Shown piece by piece: positions 42,189 to 51,212 of a DNA stretch of 64,000 nucleotides (position 1 is the first letter of the stretch; every line of letters starts with the position of its first letter). A program made the translations under genes and the position numbers. The notes below the pieces were generated by a model. It did no database searches. It was not told where the DNA came from and worked only from the letters and a program-made list of their open reading frames with translations. This DNA is from Marinihelvus sp963695135 (lineage in GTDB: Bacteria > Pseudomonadota > Gammaproteobacteria > Xanthomonadales > SZUA-36), in the NCBI GenBank assembly GCA_963695135.1, contig CAVOGA010000002.1:310001-374000 (forward strand). Reading direction: 5' to 3'.

Positions 42189-43649
42189 ATGATCGATCAG
42201 AACGTCCAGGTGGAGCCGGGCACACCGGCGGCCGCAGCGCCCCTGTCCCGGCGCAGGCTGATCGGCGGGGCACTGGCGGCCACCGGCCTCGCGCTCGTCC
42301 CGCCACTTGCCTGTTCCGGCAATCGCGAGCCGGTGATCATTATCGGGGCGGGGCTGGCCGGGCTTTACGCGGCGCTGCTGCTCGAGGCGCAGGGTTTTCC
42401 GGTTACGGTCATCGAGGCGCGCGGGCGTGCCGGTGGCCGGGTCAAGACCCTGGACGAAGTGCCCGGGCACCCGGAGGGTGGCGCCAACATCATCGGCCCC
42501 AATTACGGCAGGGTGCTGGGTTCGGCGCAATCGCTGGCGGTGCCCTTGCGGGCGCCGCCCCGGGCTGAACCCTCCGGCCTGTTGATCGAAGGCCAGAGAA
42601 TCCTGCGCGATGACTGGGTCAATTCACCTGTCAATACGCTCCCGGAAGCCTTGCGCTCCATCACCCCGGATCGACTCGGCTCCAGCCTGCTCGGGGACAA
42701 CCCGCTGACCAGTTCGTGGAGCTGGCGCAGCCCCGCCATGGCCATCCATGACCAGTCGGCGCTGGACTTTTACCGCTCAAAAGGGCTTGACGGGCGGGCG
42801 CTCGGCTGGGTCGACGCCAACAACAGCTATGGCAACCGCCTGGCGGATACCTCCATGCTCAGTCTCTACCGCGTGAGCGCCAGCATCGGCCGCGCCATGG
42901 CCATGCGCCAACCGGTCATGGAAGGCGCCGCCGGCAACCAGCGGATTCCCGAGGCGATGGCCGGCGCCGTGCAAGGGCCGGTTCGCTATGGTGACCCCGC
43001 GGTCGCGGTGTCCCAGCGTGCTGATGGCAGCGTCGAGGTGCTGTGTGCCAGTGGCCTCAGCCTGGACGCGGCCGCGGTAATCTGTACGTTGCCCTTGCCG
43101 GCGCTGCGCGCCGTCCGGTTTGCACCGGCGCTGCCGCCGGCGCAGGCCGAGGCCATCGCCCGGGTGGACTATCATCACGTCACGCAGGGCCATTTCATTG
43201 CCCGGGAGCCCTATTGGGCCGGGGCCGGTGAACCGGCGGGCTGGTGGACCGACGGACCGCTGGGGCGTATTTTCGTGCGCCCGGCTGAAAACGGGGTGTA
43301 CAACATCACCTGTTGGGTCAACGGGGACGGCTGTGCGCGCTATGACACCCTGCCGCAGGCGGACGCGATGCAATTGATGATGAATGATTTCACCGGGCTG
43401 GTGCCCGGATCACGCGGACAAGTGGAACTGGCCGCCCTGGTGTCCTGGGCGCGGGCCCCTTACAGCGGCGGCAGTTGGGCTGTCTGGCAGCCCGGACAGG
43501 TGGCGCGGTACGCGGACGAACTGCTCAAACCTCATGGCCGGGTTGTATTTGCCGGTGAGCACACGGCATTCGCCAACTCCGGTATGGAGGGCGCTGCCGA
43601 ATCCGGTGAGCGGGCCGCCCTGGAAGTAATGCGGATGCCGGGCCCATGA
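42189..43649 (+). CDS. FAD-dependent amine-oxidase-family flavoprotein, Tat-exported
   Basis: 486 residues. The start carries a twin-arginine signal (SRRRLIGGALAATGLALVPPLACSG), so the folded flavoprotein is exported. The mature part opens with the FAD motif VIIIGAGLAGLYAALLLEAQG and the GRAGGRVKTL signature, and ends with GRVVFAGEHTAF..GMEGAAESG, typical of flavin amine oxidases (MAO/phytoene-desaturase fold). The substrate could be an amine or another CH-CH/CH-NH compound. It overlaps a cytochrome c gene at its stop, a sign that it works as a dehydrogenase that passes electrons to the cytochrome. Confidence 0.85.
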   Translation: MIDQNVQVEPGTPAAAAPLSRRRLIGGALAATGLALVPPLACSGNREPVIIIGAGLAGLYAALLLEAQGFPVTVIEARGRAGGRVKTLDEVPGHPEGGANIIGPNYGRVLGSAQSLAVPLRAPPRAEPSGLLIEGQRILRDDWVNSPVNTLPEALRSITPDRLGSSLLGDNPLTSSWSWRSPAMAIHDQSALDFYRSKGLDGRALGWVDANNSYGNRLADTSMLSLYRVSASIGRAMAMRQPVMEGAAGNQRIPEAMAGAVQGPVRYGDPAVAVSQRADGSVEVLCASGLSLDAAAVICTLPLPALRAVRFAPALPPAQAEAIARVDYHHVTQGHFIAREPYWAGAGEPAGWWTDGPLGRIFVRPAENGVYNITCWVNGDGCARYDTLPQADAMQLMMNDFTGLVPGSRGQVELAALVSWARAPYSGGSWAVWQPGQVARYADELLKPHGRVVFAGEHTAFANSGMEGAAESGERAALEVMRMPGP

Positions 43650-44023
43650 TGAGCCGCCTGGTCGTGTTGTTGCTCATTTTTGTCCTGGCCGCAGGCCGGC
43701 CTGGCGCAGCCGGGGGGAACGATGAGCTGAATGGAGAGGCGCTGTTTGTCGCCTGTTCCGGCTGTCACGAACGCGGCCCCGGCGCACCCCATCGTGTCGG
43801 GCCAAACCTGTATGACCTCGCCGGTCGCAGGGCGGGCAGCCTGACGGGGTTCAGCTATTCACCTGCACTGCGTGACTCCGGGATCAGCTGGGATGGCGGC
43901 ACGCTGACCGCCTGGATCCTGGCGCCCGAGGCGATGGTGCCCGGCACCTGGATGCTCTATCACAACCCCCTGCAGCCTGATGAAGTGAGCCGGCTGGTCA
44001 GCTTTTTGCTGGAATCGCCGTGA
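43646..44023 (+). CDS. Small class I cytochrome c
   Basis: 125 residues, starting in the overlap ATGATG with the flavoprotein gene. A signal peptide (VVLLLIFVLAAGRPGAAGG) precedes the heme site C37-S-G-C40-H41. The sixth ligand is probably the methionine in PEAMVPGTWMLY. The size and spacing match mitochondrial-type cytochromes c (for example GPNLYDLAGRRAGS, similar to GPNLxGxxGRxxG). Best read as the periplasmic electron acceptor of the co-translated flavoenzyme. Confidence 0.9.
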   Translation: MMSRLVVLLLIFVLAAGRPGAAGGNDELNGEALFVACSGCHERGPGAPHRVGPNLYDLAGRRAGSLTGFSYSPALRDSGISWDGGTLTAWILAPEAMVPGTWMLYHNPLQPDEVSRLVSFLLESP

Positions 44024-44085
44024 GCAAGCGCCGGTCCTTAGAAGTGTAAAAACCAACACCACAACAAGAAACCAAGGCACACCCC

Positions 44086-45510
44086 ATGGACAAGACAACC
44101 GTTGTCATCATTACCCTGCTGTTCTACAAGGTTCTCCTGATCGGCATCGGCATCTGGGCCAGCCGGCGTAATGAAAACGAGGCGGACTTCTTTCTCGGTG
44201 GCCGCGGCCTGGGCCCCGTCGTGGCGGCGATCAGCTATTCCTCCAGCGCCTCTTCCGCCTGGACCCTGCTGGGTTTGAGTGGCGCCGCCTATGTGCTGGG
44301 CATCCGCGTGGTGTGGATCGCCCTGGGTTCCGTGATCGGCATGCTGGTGGCCTGGTACTGGATCGGGCCGCGCCTGCGGCGGCACAGTCGCGAGCGAAAC
44401 CAGCTGACCCTGACCGATTTCCTGGCCGAGGAGTCCGGCGGACGCATGCGCTCGGCGATCGTCCTGGCCAGCTCGATCATCATCATTCTCACCTTCGCTT
44501 TTTACGTCGCCGCCCAGTTCCAGGGCGCCGGCAATACGTTTTCCAGCGCCTTCGGCCTCAGCATGACGGAGAGCATTCTGCTGGGCGCGTTGATCATCAC
44601 GATCTATACGCTCCTCGGTGGATTCTGGGCGGTCAGCGTGACCGACACGGTGCAGGGTCTGCTGATGGCCTTCACCGCGCTGTTGCTGCCCGTCGCGGCG
44701 TTGATCGAGGTTGGCGGGATCAGCGGTTTCCTGGAAGGCTTGCGCGCGGTCAGCACGCCGGCGCAACTGAGCCTGACCGGTGGCAGCGCCGGCCTGGTCG
44801 CCATCGGCATCGTGGTGGGCAGCCTGAGTATCGGTTTTGGCACCTACGGACAGCCGCACCTGCTGGTAAGGTTTATGGCCCTGCGCGATGAACGGGCCCT
44901 GCGCCAGGCGCGCCTGATCACCATCGCCTGGTACGCGGTGGTGTTTACCGGCATGTGTTTCGTGGGCCTGGCCGGACATGTACTCCACGGCGGCCTGGCC
45001 AACCCCGAAACGGTCTTTTTCGCCCTGACGGACAGCCTGTTCAGCCCTGTTATCGGGGCAATTTTGCTGGCGGCCGTGCTGTCCGCCATCATGTCTACTG
45101 CGGACAGCCAGCTGCTGGTGGCGGCCTCGGCAATCACCCATGACCTCGGGCTGGGCGGGCGCAAGCGGCGACTGCTTTACTCGCGGCTGGCGATCGTCGG
45201 GCTGGTGGTTTTCGCGGTCCTGGTCTCCCTGTACCTGCCGGAGGCCATTTTCAGTCGCGTGCTGTTCGCCTGGATTGCCCTGGGCTCGGCCTTCGGGCCA
45301 GTGGTGTTCCTGCGGCTGGGTGGCGTGTCGCTGAAACCGGGTGCGGTGCTGATTTCCATTCTGACCGGCTTCGGGCTGGCGGTTACGTTTTACCTGATGC
45401 CGAACACCCCTGGCGACATCCTTGAACGGCTGGTGCCTTTCTGCGCGGCGCTGGCGGTGCTGCTTGCCGGCAGGCGCTCATCAACCGGCGGCCGAGGTGT
45501 TCGCTATTGA
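44086..45510 (+). CDS. Sodium:solute symporter (SSS family)
   Basis: 474 residues, about 13 transmembrane helices. MDKTTVVIITLLFYKVLLIGIGIWASRR, then DFFLGGRGLGPVVAAISYSSSASSAWTLLGLSG is the SSS start region, and SIGFGTYGQPHLLVRFMALRDERALRQARL is the typical PutP/PanF-like loop. It imports a polar solute (amino acid, organic acid or similar) with sodium. It follows the cytochrome gene by 62 bp and overlaps the convergent racemase-like gene by 30 bp. Confidence 0.88.
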   Translation: MDKTTVVIITLLFYKVLLIGIGIWASRRNENEADFFLGGRGLGPVVAAISYSSSASSAWTLLGLSGAAYVLGIRVVWIALGSVIGMLVAWYWIGPRLRRHSRERNQLTLTDFLAEESGGRMRSAIVLASSIIIILTFAFYVAAQFQGAGNTFSSAFGLSMTESILLGALIITIYTLLGGFWAVSVTDTVQGLLMAFTALLLPVAALIEVGGISGFLEGLRAVSTPAQLSLTGGSAGLVAIGIVVGSLSIGFGTYGQPHLLVRFMALRDERALRQARLITIAWYAVVFTGMCFVGLAGHVLHGGLANPETVFFALTDSLFSPVIGAILLAAVLSAIMSTADSQLLVAASAITHDLGLGGRKRRLLYSRLAIVGLVVFAVLVSLYLPEAIFSRVLFAWIALGSAFGPVVFLRLGGVSLKPGAVLISILTGFGLAVTFYLMPNTPGDILERLVPFCAALAVLLAGRRSSTGGRGVRY

Positions 45511-46230
45511 CCGGGCCAGCGCCTGTGCCGCTGCGCCGCCGGGCCGGATCGTCTCCATCAGGTCCCAGGCCAGGCACAGGTTGGCACTGAGGACCGGCAT
45601 GCCGAGCGCGGCTTGCAGGCGCGCCCGGATCGGCAGGGTGGGCAGGCCGGTTCCGGTGATCAGCAGGGCGTGCGCATCGACATCCGCCAGAACGCGCTCA
45701 AGGTGATCGGCGACCCGGTGCGGCTCCAGTTCATAGATCGCGCGGGTATCCCCCATCTCCGGTTGGGCGGTGGTCTCCTGCACAATCTCGTAACCGGCGT
45801 TTTCCCAGTAGCTGAGACAGGCCTGGTGAATCCAGTCCGGGTAGGGGCTGCCGATCGCCAGCCGGCGTGCACCCAGCAGACGCAGCGCCCGGTCCAGCGC
45901 TCCGCTCGCGGTGCGCAGCGGAAAGCCAAAATGCCGTTCCAGGCGTTCCAGCTCCGCGGTTTCCTGTCCCGGTTCGAGGAGGTAGCTCGAGGCCGTGCAG
46001 GCAAAGCCGAATGCGTCCAGGGGCATGCCGCCGAAGCGCCCGATGGTCGCTTCGATACCGCTGAAGTAGGCAAGGAGACGGGTGCGGGCATCACCGCTGG
46101 CGACACTTCGCGCCATTTGCAGGTTGACCGTCTCCGGCAGCAAGCGGCGCAGTTCAGGTTCAACCGTGCGGTTGGCTTGCGGCGTGGCGCAGCCCAGGAG
46201 GCCGTCTGGACCGTAGCTGAAGCCGTGCAT
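45481..46230 (-). CDS. Asp/Glu-racemase superfamily protein (maleate isomerase / arylmalonate decarboxylase-like)
   Basis: 249 residues with the two-lobed racemase fold: FGFACTASSYLL (C78) in the first lobe and ALLITGTGLPTLP in the second. In maleate isomerases both lobes have a cysteine; in arylmalonate decarboxylase only the second has one. Here it is the reverse: C78 is present and the second position is glycine (G193). So it is probably a one-cysteine decarboxylase or isomerase with unusual stereochemistry, or an inactive relative. It shares a divergent promoter region with the FAD monooxygenase. Confidence 0.75.
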   Translation of the reverse strand: MHGFSYGPDGLLGCATPQANRTVEPELRRLLPETVNLQMARSVASGDARTRLLAYFSGIEATIGRFGGMPLDAFGFACTASSYLLEPGQETAELERLERHFGFPLRTASGALDRALRLLGARRLAIGSPYPDWIHQACLSYWENAGYEIVQETTAQPEMGDTRAIYELEPHRVADHLERVLADVDAHALLITGTGLPTLPIRARLQAALGMPVLSANLCLAWDLMETIRPGGAAAQALARSIANTSAAG

Positions 46231-46245
46231 GGTGCGGTTTCCCCA

Positions 46246-46267
46246 AAGGTCTTAATGATATGATGAA
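46246..46267. promoter_or_regulatory. AT-rich element, regulon site 7
   Basis: It contains TAATGATAT (46253-46261). On the minus strand ATATCATTA is followed by AGACCTT, matching site 6 (ATGACCTT). It lies in the 67-bp gap between the racemase-like gene (minus) and the FAD monooxygenase (plus). Confidence 0.5.
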
Positions 46268-46297
46268 ATCGATCTAATCTGCCGGATAACGATCAAC

Positions 46298-47500
46298 TTG
46301 TCAGAACCCAGCTTCCCCCAACGCCACCGGGATTCCGTGATGATCGTCGGAGCCGGACCTTCCGGACTGGTGTGCGCCCTGTTCCTGGTTCGTGCCGGCG
46401 TGCCGGTGACCGTGCTCGAGCAGGGGGCGGGACTGGCGGAAGACATGCGCGCCTCGACGTTTCACCCGGCGACCCTGGACCTGCTGCAGGGTACCGGTGT
46501 GGTCCGCACCCTGCTGGGCCAGGGCACGCGCGTCCCGCGCTGGCAGTACCTTCGTCATGACACCTCTGAGCGCATCATTTTTGACCTGGAGCGGCTCGCC
46601 GACGTCACCGCCCACCCTTATCGCCTGCAGGTGGAACAGTTCCGCCTGACCAGTGCCATTGTCGAGCGACTGCGGGATGAGCCGCTGTTTCGCCTGCGTC
46701 GCGGCGCCCGCGTCACGCGCATCGAGGCGGAAGATGACCGGGTGCATGTCCGCTTCGAGGAAAACGGCGAGGACCTGGAGGAACAGTGTCGTTGGCTGAT
46801 TGCCGCCGACGGGGGGCGCAGCACGATCCGCAAATCGATGGGCCTGGCCTTTGAGGGCTCGGTTTTTCCCCGAACGTCGATCACCCTGGTGCTCGATAAC
46901 CGCTTTCAGGACCAGGTCGAGGGCCTGCTTGGGGTCAACTACGTCTGGACCGAGGACGGCCACTACAGCCTGATGCGGGTGCGCGACCTGTGGCGTTTTT
47001 CCTTCGCGCCGCGCGACGAGGATGACCCCGTGGAGGCCCGCGAAACATCTGCCGCCCAGGCCCGTCTGCAGGCCGTGTTTCCGCGCGGCGAGCCTTATCG
47101 AATTCAGCAACTCAACCACTACACCATCCAGCAGCGCTGCCTGGACAGCTTTCGCCACGGGCGCGTGCTGTTCTGTGGCGACAGCGCCCATCTCAACAGC
47201 CCCGCCGGCGGCATGGGCATGAACAGTGGTGTGCACGACGCCGCCTGCCTGGTCGAGCACCTGGTGCCGGTGATGGAGGGGGCGGACCCGGCGCTGCTTG
47301 ACCGCTACGACCGGCGCCGGCGGCGAATTGCCCAGGAAGAGGTCCAGCGCATTTCCGCCCGTAGCTATCAGCGCCACCGCGAGACGGACCCGCAGCGTCG
47401 CGCAGAAATCTGGCGCGAGCTGGAGGAGACCGCGGCGGACCCGGTCCGGCACCGCGCTTATTTGCTGGAGACGTCCATGATCCGCTCCCGCGCAGCGTGA
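46298..47500 (+). CDS. FAD-dependent aromatic hydroxylase-type monooxygenase (group A)
   Basis: 400 residues from a TTG start (GGATAA upstream). The three hallmark motifs are present: VMIVGAGPSGLVCALFLVRAG (FAD), the middle DG motif (LIAADGGRS) and CGDSAHLNSPAGGMGMNSGVHDAACL. These proteins hydroxylate phenols, hydroxybenzoates or hydroxypyridines using NAD(P)H and O2. The next gene is an aldehyde dehydrogenase and the divergent gene a racemase/decarboxylase-like protein, which fits an aromatic or N-heterocycle route. The substrate is not certain. Confidence 0.87.
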   Translation: MSEPSFPQRHRDSVMIVGAGPSGLVCALFLVRAGVPVTVLEQGAGLAEDMRASTFHPATLDLLQGTGVVRTLLGQGTRVPRWQYLRHDTSERIIFDLERLADVTAHPYRLQVEQFRLTSAIVERLRDEPLFRLRRGARVTRIEAEDDRVHVRFEENGEDLEEQCRWLIAADGGRSTIRKSMGLAFEGSVFPRTSITLVLDNRFQDQVEGLLGVNYVWTEDGHYSLMRVRDLWRFSFAPRDEDDPVEARETSAAQARLQAVFPRGEPYRIQQLNHYTIQQRCLDSFRHGRVLFCGDSAHLNSPAGGMGMNSGVHDAACLVEHLVPVMEGADPALLDRYDRRRRRIAQEEVQRISARSYQRHRETDPQRRAEIWRELEETAADPVRHRAYLLETSMIRSRAA

Positions 47501-47585
47501 GAAGGAAATCGAGTGAGCAGCAGACGCCGGCAGCAGCGGTTCGGCGTTTCCGGATCCGGTCCCGGGCCGGATCGGCGGTGAACCG

Positions 47586-49019
47586 GTGACCTTTGCCGGC
47601 GACCGGCTGGCGCTGATCAACCCGGCAACGGAGGAACAGATCGGCTGGCTGTCCTGCGCCAACGGCAGCGAGGTGGACCAGGCCGTCGCGGCGGCGCGCG
47701 AGCGGTTCAGCACCGCGTGCTGGCGTGACATGCCGGTGCGCGAGCGGCAGCAGGTCCTGCGGCGCTGCGCGGCGCGGATACGCGACGAGGCAGGCACGCT
47801 GGCGCGGCTTGAGAGCCTGGCCGCCGGCCTGCCCGTGGCCCACCTGGCGGGCCGGCAGATACCGCGCGCTGCTGAGAACTTCGAGTTTTTTGCCGAGATC
47901 ATCGGCCAGATGGCCGGTGAAACGTTTGAGCAGGAGGCTGGCTATCTCACCCTGGTGACCCGCGAACCGGCCGGCGTTGCGGCCCTGCTGGCGCCCTGGA
48001 ATGCGCCGCTGGCGCTGGCCAGCATGCAGATCGCCAGCTGCATTGCCTTTGGCAACAGCTGTGTCCTCAAGCCATCTGAACACACACCGCTCGCCACCGG
48101 CCACATGGTCGGCCTCCTCGAGGAGGCCGGGGTCCCGCCGGGCGTGGTTAACCTCGTCAACGGCACCGGCCCGGTGACCGGCGAGGCGCTGGTGGCGCAC
48201 CCGGATATTGACCGCATTGCCTTTACCGGGGGCACGGAAACCGCGCGGCACATCATGGCCGCGGCGGCCAGGAACCTGACGCCGGTGCATTTTGAACTGG
48301 GGGGCAAGTCGGCCAACATGGTCTTCGCTGACGCGGACCTTGAGCAGGCCATCGACGGTTCCCTGGTCAACGTGTTCAGCAATAATGGCCAGATCTGCAT
48401 TGCCGGCTCGCGCATTCTGCTGCAGCGGCCGGTTGCCGAAGCGTTTATCGAGCGGTTTGTGCATCGAGCGCAGCGCGTGCGCGTGGGCAATCCGCTGGAT
48501 CCGGCGACGGAAATGGGACCGCTGGCCTTCGAATCGCACCTGGAGAAGGTCCTGGCCTATGCGCGGCTGGCCGGCGAGGAGGGCGCGGAAGTGCTCTGCG
48601 GAGGTCGCCGGCATCCCGGCTTTAAACAAGGCTACTACATGGAGCCCACGGTCGTCCGGGTGGACTCGAACCGCCTGCGTATCTGCCAGGAGGAGGTGTT
48701 CGGCCCGTTTGCGACCATCCAGGTATTCGATGACGAGGAGGAGGCGCTGGCGATCGCCAACGATTCTCGCTTTGGTCTCGTTGCCTACGCCTGGACCGCC
48801 GACCTGGCCCGCGCCCTGCGTTTGCAGGAGGGCATCCGGGCCGGAACCCTGTGGATCAACACACCGCTGCTGCGGGACCTGCGGGCGCCCTTCGGGGGCT
48901 TCAAGCAATCCGGCATAGGCCGCGACGGGCCCCGGCAGAGCGCGGAATTTTTCACCGAGGAAAAGGCCACCATCGTTCCGCGGCGCCCGGTCACCATCAA
49001 CAAGCTCGGTAAGGACTGA
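47586..49019 (+). CDS. Aldehyde dehydrogenase (semialdehyde-type)
   Basis: 477 residues from a GTG. Active-site E237 in HFELGGK and C271 in NNGQICIAG are present. REPAGVAALLAPWNAPLALASMQ, LESLAAGLPVAHLAG and ITRNxxG-like layout resemble hydroxymuconic-semialdehyde dehydrogenases such as HpaE, but I cannot assign it further. It follows the monooxygenase and is joined to the FAD oxidase by a 1-bp overlap of stop and start, indicating coupled translation. Confidence 0.85.
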   Translation: MTFAGDRLALINPATEEQIGWLSCANGSEVDQAVAAARERFSTACWRDMPVRERQQVLRRCAARIRDEAGTLARLESLAAGLPVAHLAGRQIPRAAENFEFFAEIIGQMAGETFEQEAGYLTLVTREPAGVAALLAPWNAPLALASMQIASCIAFGNSCVLKPSEHTPLATGHMVGLLEEAGVPPGVVNLVNGTGPVTGEALVAHPDIDRIAFTGGTETARHIMAAAARNLTPVHFELGGKSANMVFADADLEQAIDGSLVNVFSNNGQICIAGSRILLQRPVAEAFIERFVHRAQRVRVGNPLDPATEMGPLAFESHLEKVLAYARLAGEEGAEVLCGGRRHPGFKQGYYMEPTVVRVDSNRLRICQEEVFGPFATIQVFDDEEEALAIANDSRFGLVAYAWTADLARALRLQEGIRAGTLWINTPLLRDLRAPFGGFKQSGIGRDGPRQSAEFFTEEKATIVPRRPVTINKLGKD

Positions 49020-50581
49020 TGGATGAGTTGATCAGGGCGTTGAGCGACGCACTGGAGGAAGGCACCCTCACCACCAATCCGGCGGACCTGCGCCTCTATG
49101 CGCAGGATGTGTTCAGCAGTGACCTGGAGGCTGCGGTGGTCGTGTCCCCGGCTTCCAGCAGAGAGCTTGCCGCCGTGGTGCGTTCCGCCACCCGGGCAGG
49201 GCACGCGGTGGTCACCCGCGGTGGGGGAATGTCCTATACCGGCGGCTACGTTCCGGTCGAGCCGGGCACGGTGATGATCGACATGTCGCGCCTCAACCGC
49301 GTGCTCGAAATCAACCGGGAGGACATGTACGTGACTGTCGAGGCGGGCGTTTCCTGGAAGGCGCTGTTTGAAGCCCTGCAGGGCACCGGCCTTAAAACAC
49401 CCTACTGGGGCACGCTCTCGGGACTGCACGCTACCGTCGGCGGAAGCATGTCCCAGAACAGCATTTTTTGGGGGTCCGGACGGTATGGCACAGCCGCCGA
49501 TTCGGTGGTCAGCATGGACGTGGTGCTGGCGGACGGACGGATGCTCTCCACCGGCGCCGCCGCGCAGCTGCACGGCAAGCCGTTTTTCCGCCACTTCGGC
49601 CCGGATCTTACCGGCCTGTTCACCGGCGATTGCGGGGCCCTGGGCGTCAAGGCCACGGTCACGCTGCGCCTGGTGCCGGAGCTGTCCGGCAAGGCCTTCG
49701 CTTCCTATGCCTTCGAGGAATACGCGCCCATGGTGCGCGCCATGAGTGAAATCTCCCGCCGCGGGCTGGCCAGCGAATGCTTCGGTTTTGATCCCTATCT
49801 GCAGCGACAGCGCATGCGCCGCGAGAGCCTGGCCAGGGATGCCTCACAGTTCATGGGCATGCTCAAAGCCTCCGGCGGTATTGGCAAGGCGGTGAAGGAG
49901 GGAGTCAGGGTGGCTGCGGCAGGGCGCCGCTTCATGGACGAGGTGCAGTGGTCGTTCAATATCCTGGCCAGCGAGCGCGACGAGCGCGTGGCGCAGGACG
50001 TGGTGCGCGAGGCGGCGGCTATCGTCAAGGGCCAGGGCGGCCGGGAGCTGCCCGATACGATACCCCGTATGCTCAGCGCCCATCCCTTTGGCAATGTGAA
50101 CAACATGCTGGGGCCGGAGGGTGAGCGCTGGGTGCCGGTGCACGGCCTGGTCGCGCATTCGGACGCGGTGGCCATGCTTGGCCGCACCGAGGCGCTGTTC
50201 GACAGCCATGCCGCGGAAATGCGCAAGCACCTCGTACTTCATGGCTACCTGCTGGCCACCGTGGGGAACAACTGTTTCGTGGTTGAGCCCGTGTTTTTCT
50301 GGCCGGACGAGCTGTTCGACATGCACCGTCACTTTGTTGAGGATGCGCACCTGCAAAGGTTGCAGCAACACGCGGCAAACCCGGACGCCCGTGCGTTGGT
50401 CACGTACCTCAAAACGGCGCTGGCGGACCTGTTCCGGGACGCCGGCGCAGTGCATCTGCAAGTGGCCAAAGCCTACCACTACGCGGACGGTCTGAAGGCC
50501 GAGCCGCTGGCGCTGGTGCGCGCCCTCAAGACAGTGCTGGATCCGCAAGGCCGCATGAATCCGGGCGCGCTGGGTCTCTGA
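49019..50581 (+). CDS. FAD-linked oxidase/dehydrogenase (VAO/PCMH family)
   Basis: 520 residues. An N-terminal FAD-binding domain (~30-220) has VVVSPASSRELAAVVR, TRGGGMSYTGGYVP and VTVEAGVSWKALFEAL. The C-terminal cap domain ends LDPQGRMNPGALGL, the usual anchor of vanillyl-alcohol-oxidase-type proteins. It oxidises an alcohol or hydroxy acid, possibly producing the aldehyde for the ALDH directly before it. Electron acceptor is unknown. No signal peptide. Confidence 0.85.
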   Translation: MDELIRALSDALEEGTLTTNPADLRLYAQDVFSSDLEAAVVVSPASSRELAAVVRSATRAGHAVVTRGGGMSYTGGYVPVEPGTVMIDMSRLNRVLEINREDMYVTVEAGVSWKALFEALQGTGLKTPYWGTLSGLHATVGGSMSQNSIFWGSGRYGTAADSVVSMDVVLADGRMLSTGAAAQLHGKPFFRHFGPDLTGLFTGDCGALGVKATVTLRLVPELSGKAFASYAFEEYAPMVRAMSEISRRGLASECFGFDPYLQRQRMRRESLARDASQFMGMLKASGGIGKAVKEGVRVAAAGRRFMDEVQWSFNILASERDERVAQDVVREAAAIVKGQGGRELPDTIPRMLSAHPFGNVNNMLGPEGERWVPVHGLVAHSDAVAMLGRTEALFDSHAAEMRKHLVLHGYLLATVGNNCFVVEPVFFWPDELFDMHRHFVEDAHLQRLQQHAANPDARALVTYLKTALADLFRDAGAVHLQVAKAYHYADGLKAEPLALVRALKTVLDPQGRMNPGALGL

Positions 50582-50598
50582 GGCATGTCACTGCCTGC

Positions 50599-50614
50599 GC
50601 CGGGCAAACCCGGC
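50599..50614. terminator. Candidate hairpin between convergent genes
   Basis: GCCGGG-CAAA-CCCGGC, a perfect 6-bp stem, 18 bp past the stop of the FAD-linked oxidase and facing the VOC gene. No T-run, so weak. Confidence 0.35.
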
Positions 50615-50636
50615 TCCGCGGCTTTCGCAAAAGCGC

Positions 50637-51212
50637 TTAGTGAATGGCTTCCTGGAGCTGGTTCAGCTCAATGGTGAACCCGTCCGGGTCCTGCACGGTG
50701 CTGACCTTGACGGAAATCGTGCTGCTGCCGTCATAGGACGGGTAGGTCACCATTTCCGGTTCGGAGATCACGGTAACGCCTTCAATCTCCTGCGCTTTTG
50801 CAAAGGCCTCGTCCAGCTGTTCCAGGTTGAATACCAGCACGGTAGTGCCCGTGTGGAAGGCGGTGCCTTCAAGGTCAACTACCGGCTTGAGCGGTTTGGT
50901 GTACTGCAACAGGCCGAGCACGCCGACAAAGTCATCATTGGCGCGCAGGAATACCAGCCGGCGGGCAATTTCGGCGGCCTCCGGGCTGGCTGCATCGCGC
51001 GGCGTCAGCACCCAGTTGTCATAGGTGACCTGCATGCCCAGCGCGTCGCGGTAAAAGGCCAGCGAGCGCTCCATGTCGCCGACCACCAGGGTGGTGCGGC
51101 GCAGGTCCAGCGGCACACGCTGGTCCTCGGGCACCGGTGCAGCCTGCGTCGCGCCGGAGAAGAGCAGGGCGGCCAGGGTGGCCGCCCGCATCATGGGGTT
51201 AAAGCGGCTCAA
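50637..51212 (-). CDS. Secreted VOC-family protein
   Basis: 191 residues. The N-terminal MMRAATLAALLFSGATQAAPV is a signal peptide, an unusual location for a VOC protein. A single glyoxalase module follows: DLRRTTLVVGDMERSLAFYRDALGMQVTY through VSTVQDPDGFTIELNQLQ, with a possible metal-ligand glutamate at the end. Its start overlaps the stop of the DUF1838 gene by 4 bp. The role is unknown; with the exported DUF1838 protein it may act on a periplasmic substrate. Confidence 0.78.
   Translation of the reverse strand: MSRFNPMMRAATLAALLFSGATQAAPVPEDQRVPLDLRRTTLVVGDMERSLAFYRDALGMQVTYDNWVLTPRDAASPEAAEIARRLVFLRANDDFVGVLGLLQYTKPLKPVVDLEGTAFHTGTTVLVFNLEQLDEAFAKAQEIEGVTVISEPEMVTYPSYDGSSTISVKVSTVQDPDGFTIELNQLQEAIH

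Noticed and set aside
47193..48908. 571-codon minus-strand frame opposite an aldehyde dehydrogenase
   Set aside because: Shadow of the plus-strand ALDH and monooxygenase genes; no motif.
45481..50581. Complete nicotinate-type (maleamate) pathway
   Set aside because: A monooxygenase, a maleate-isomerase-like protein and an amidohydrolase are present, but the isomerase-like protein lacks the second cysteine and no clear 2,5-dihydroxypyridine dioxygenase or deformylase was found, so the pathway is not supported.
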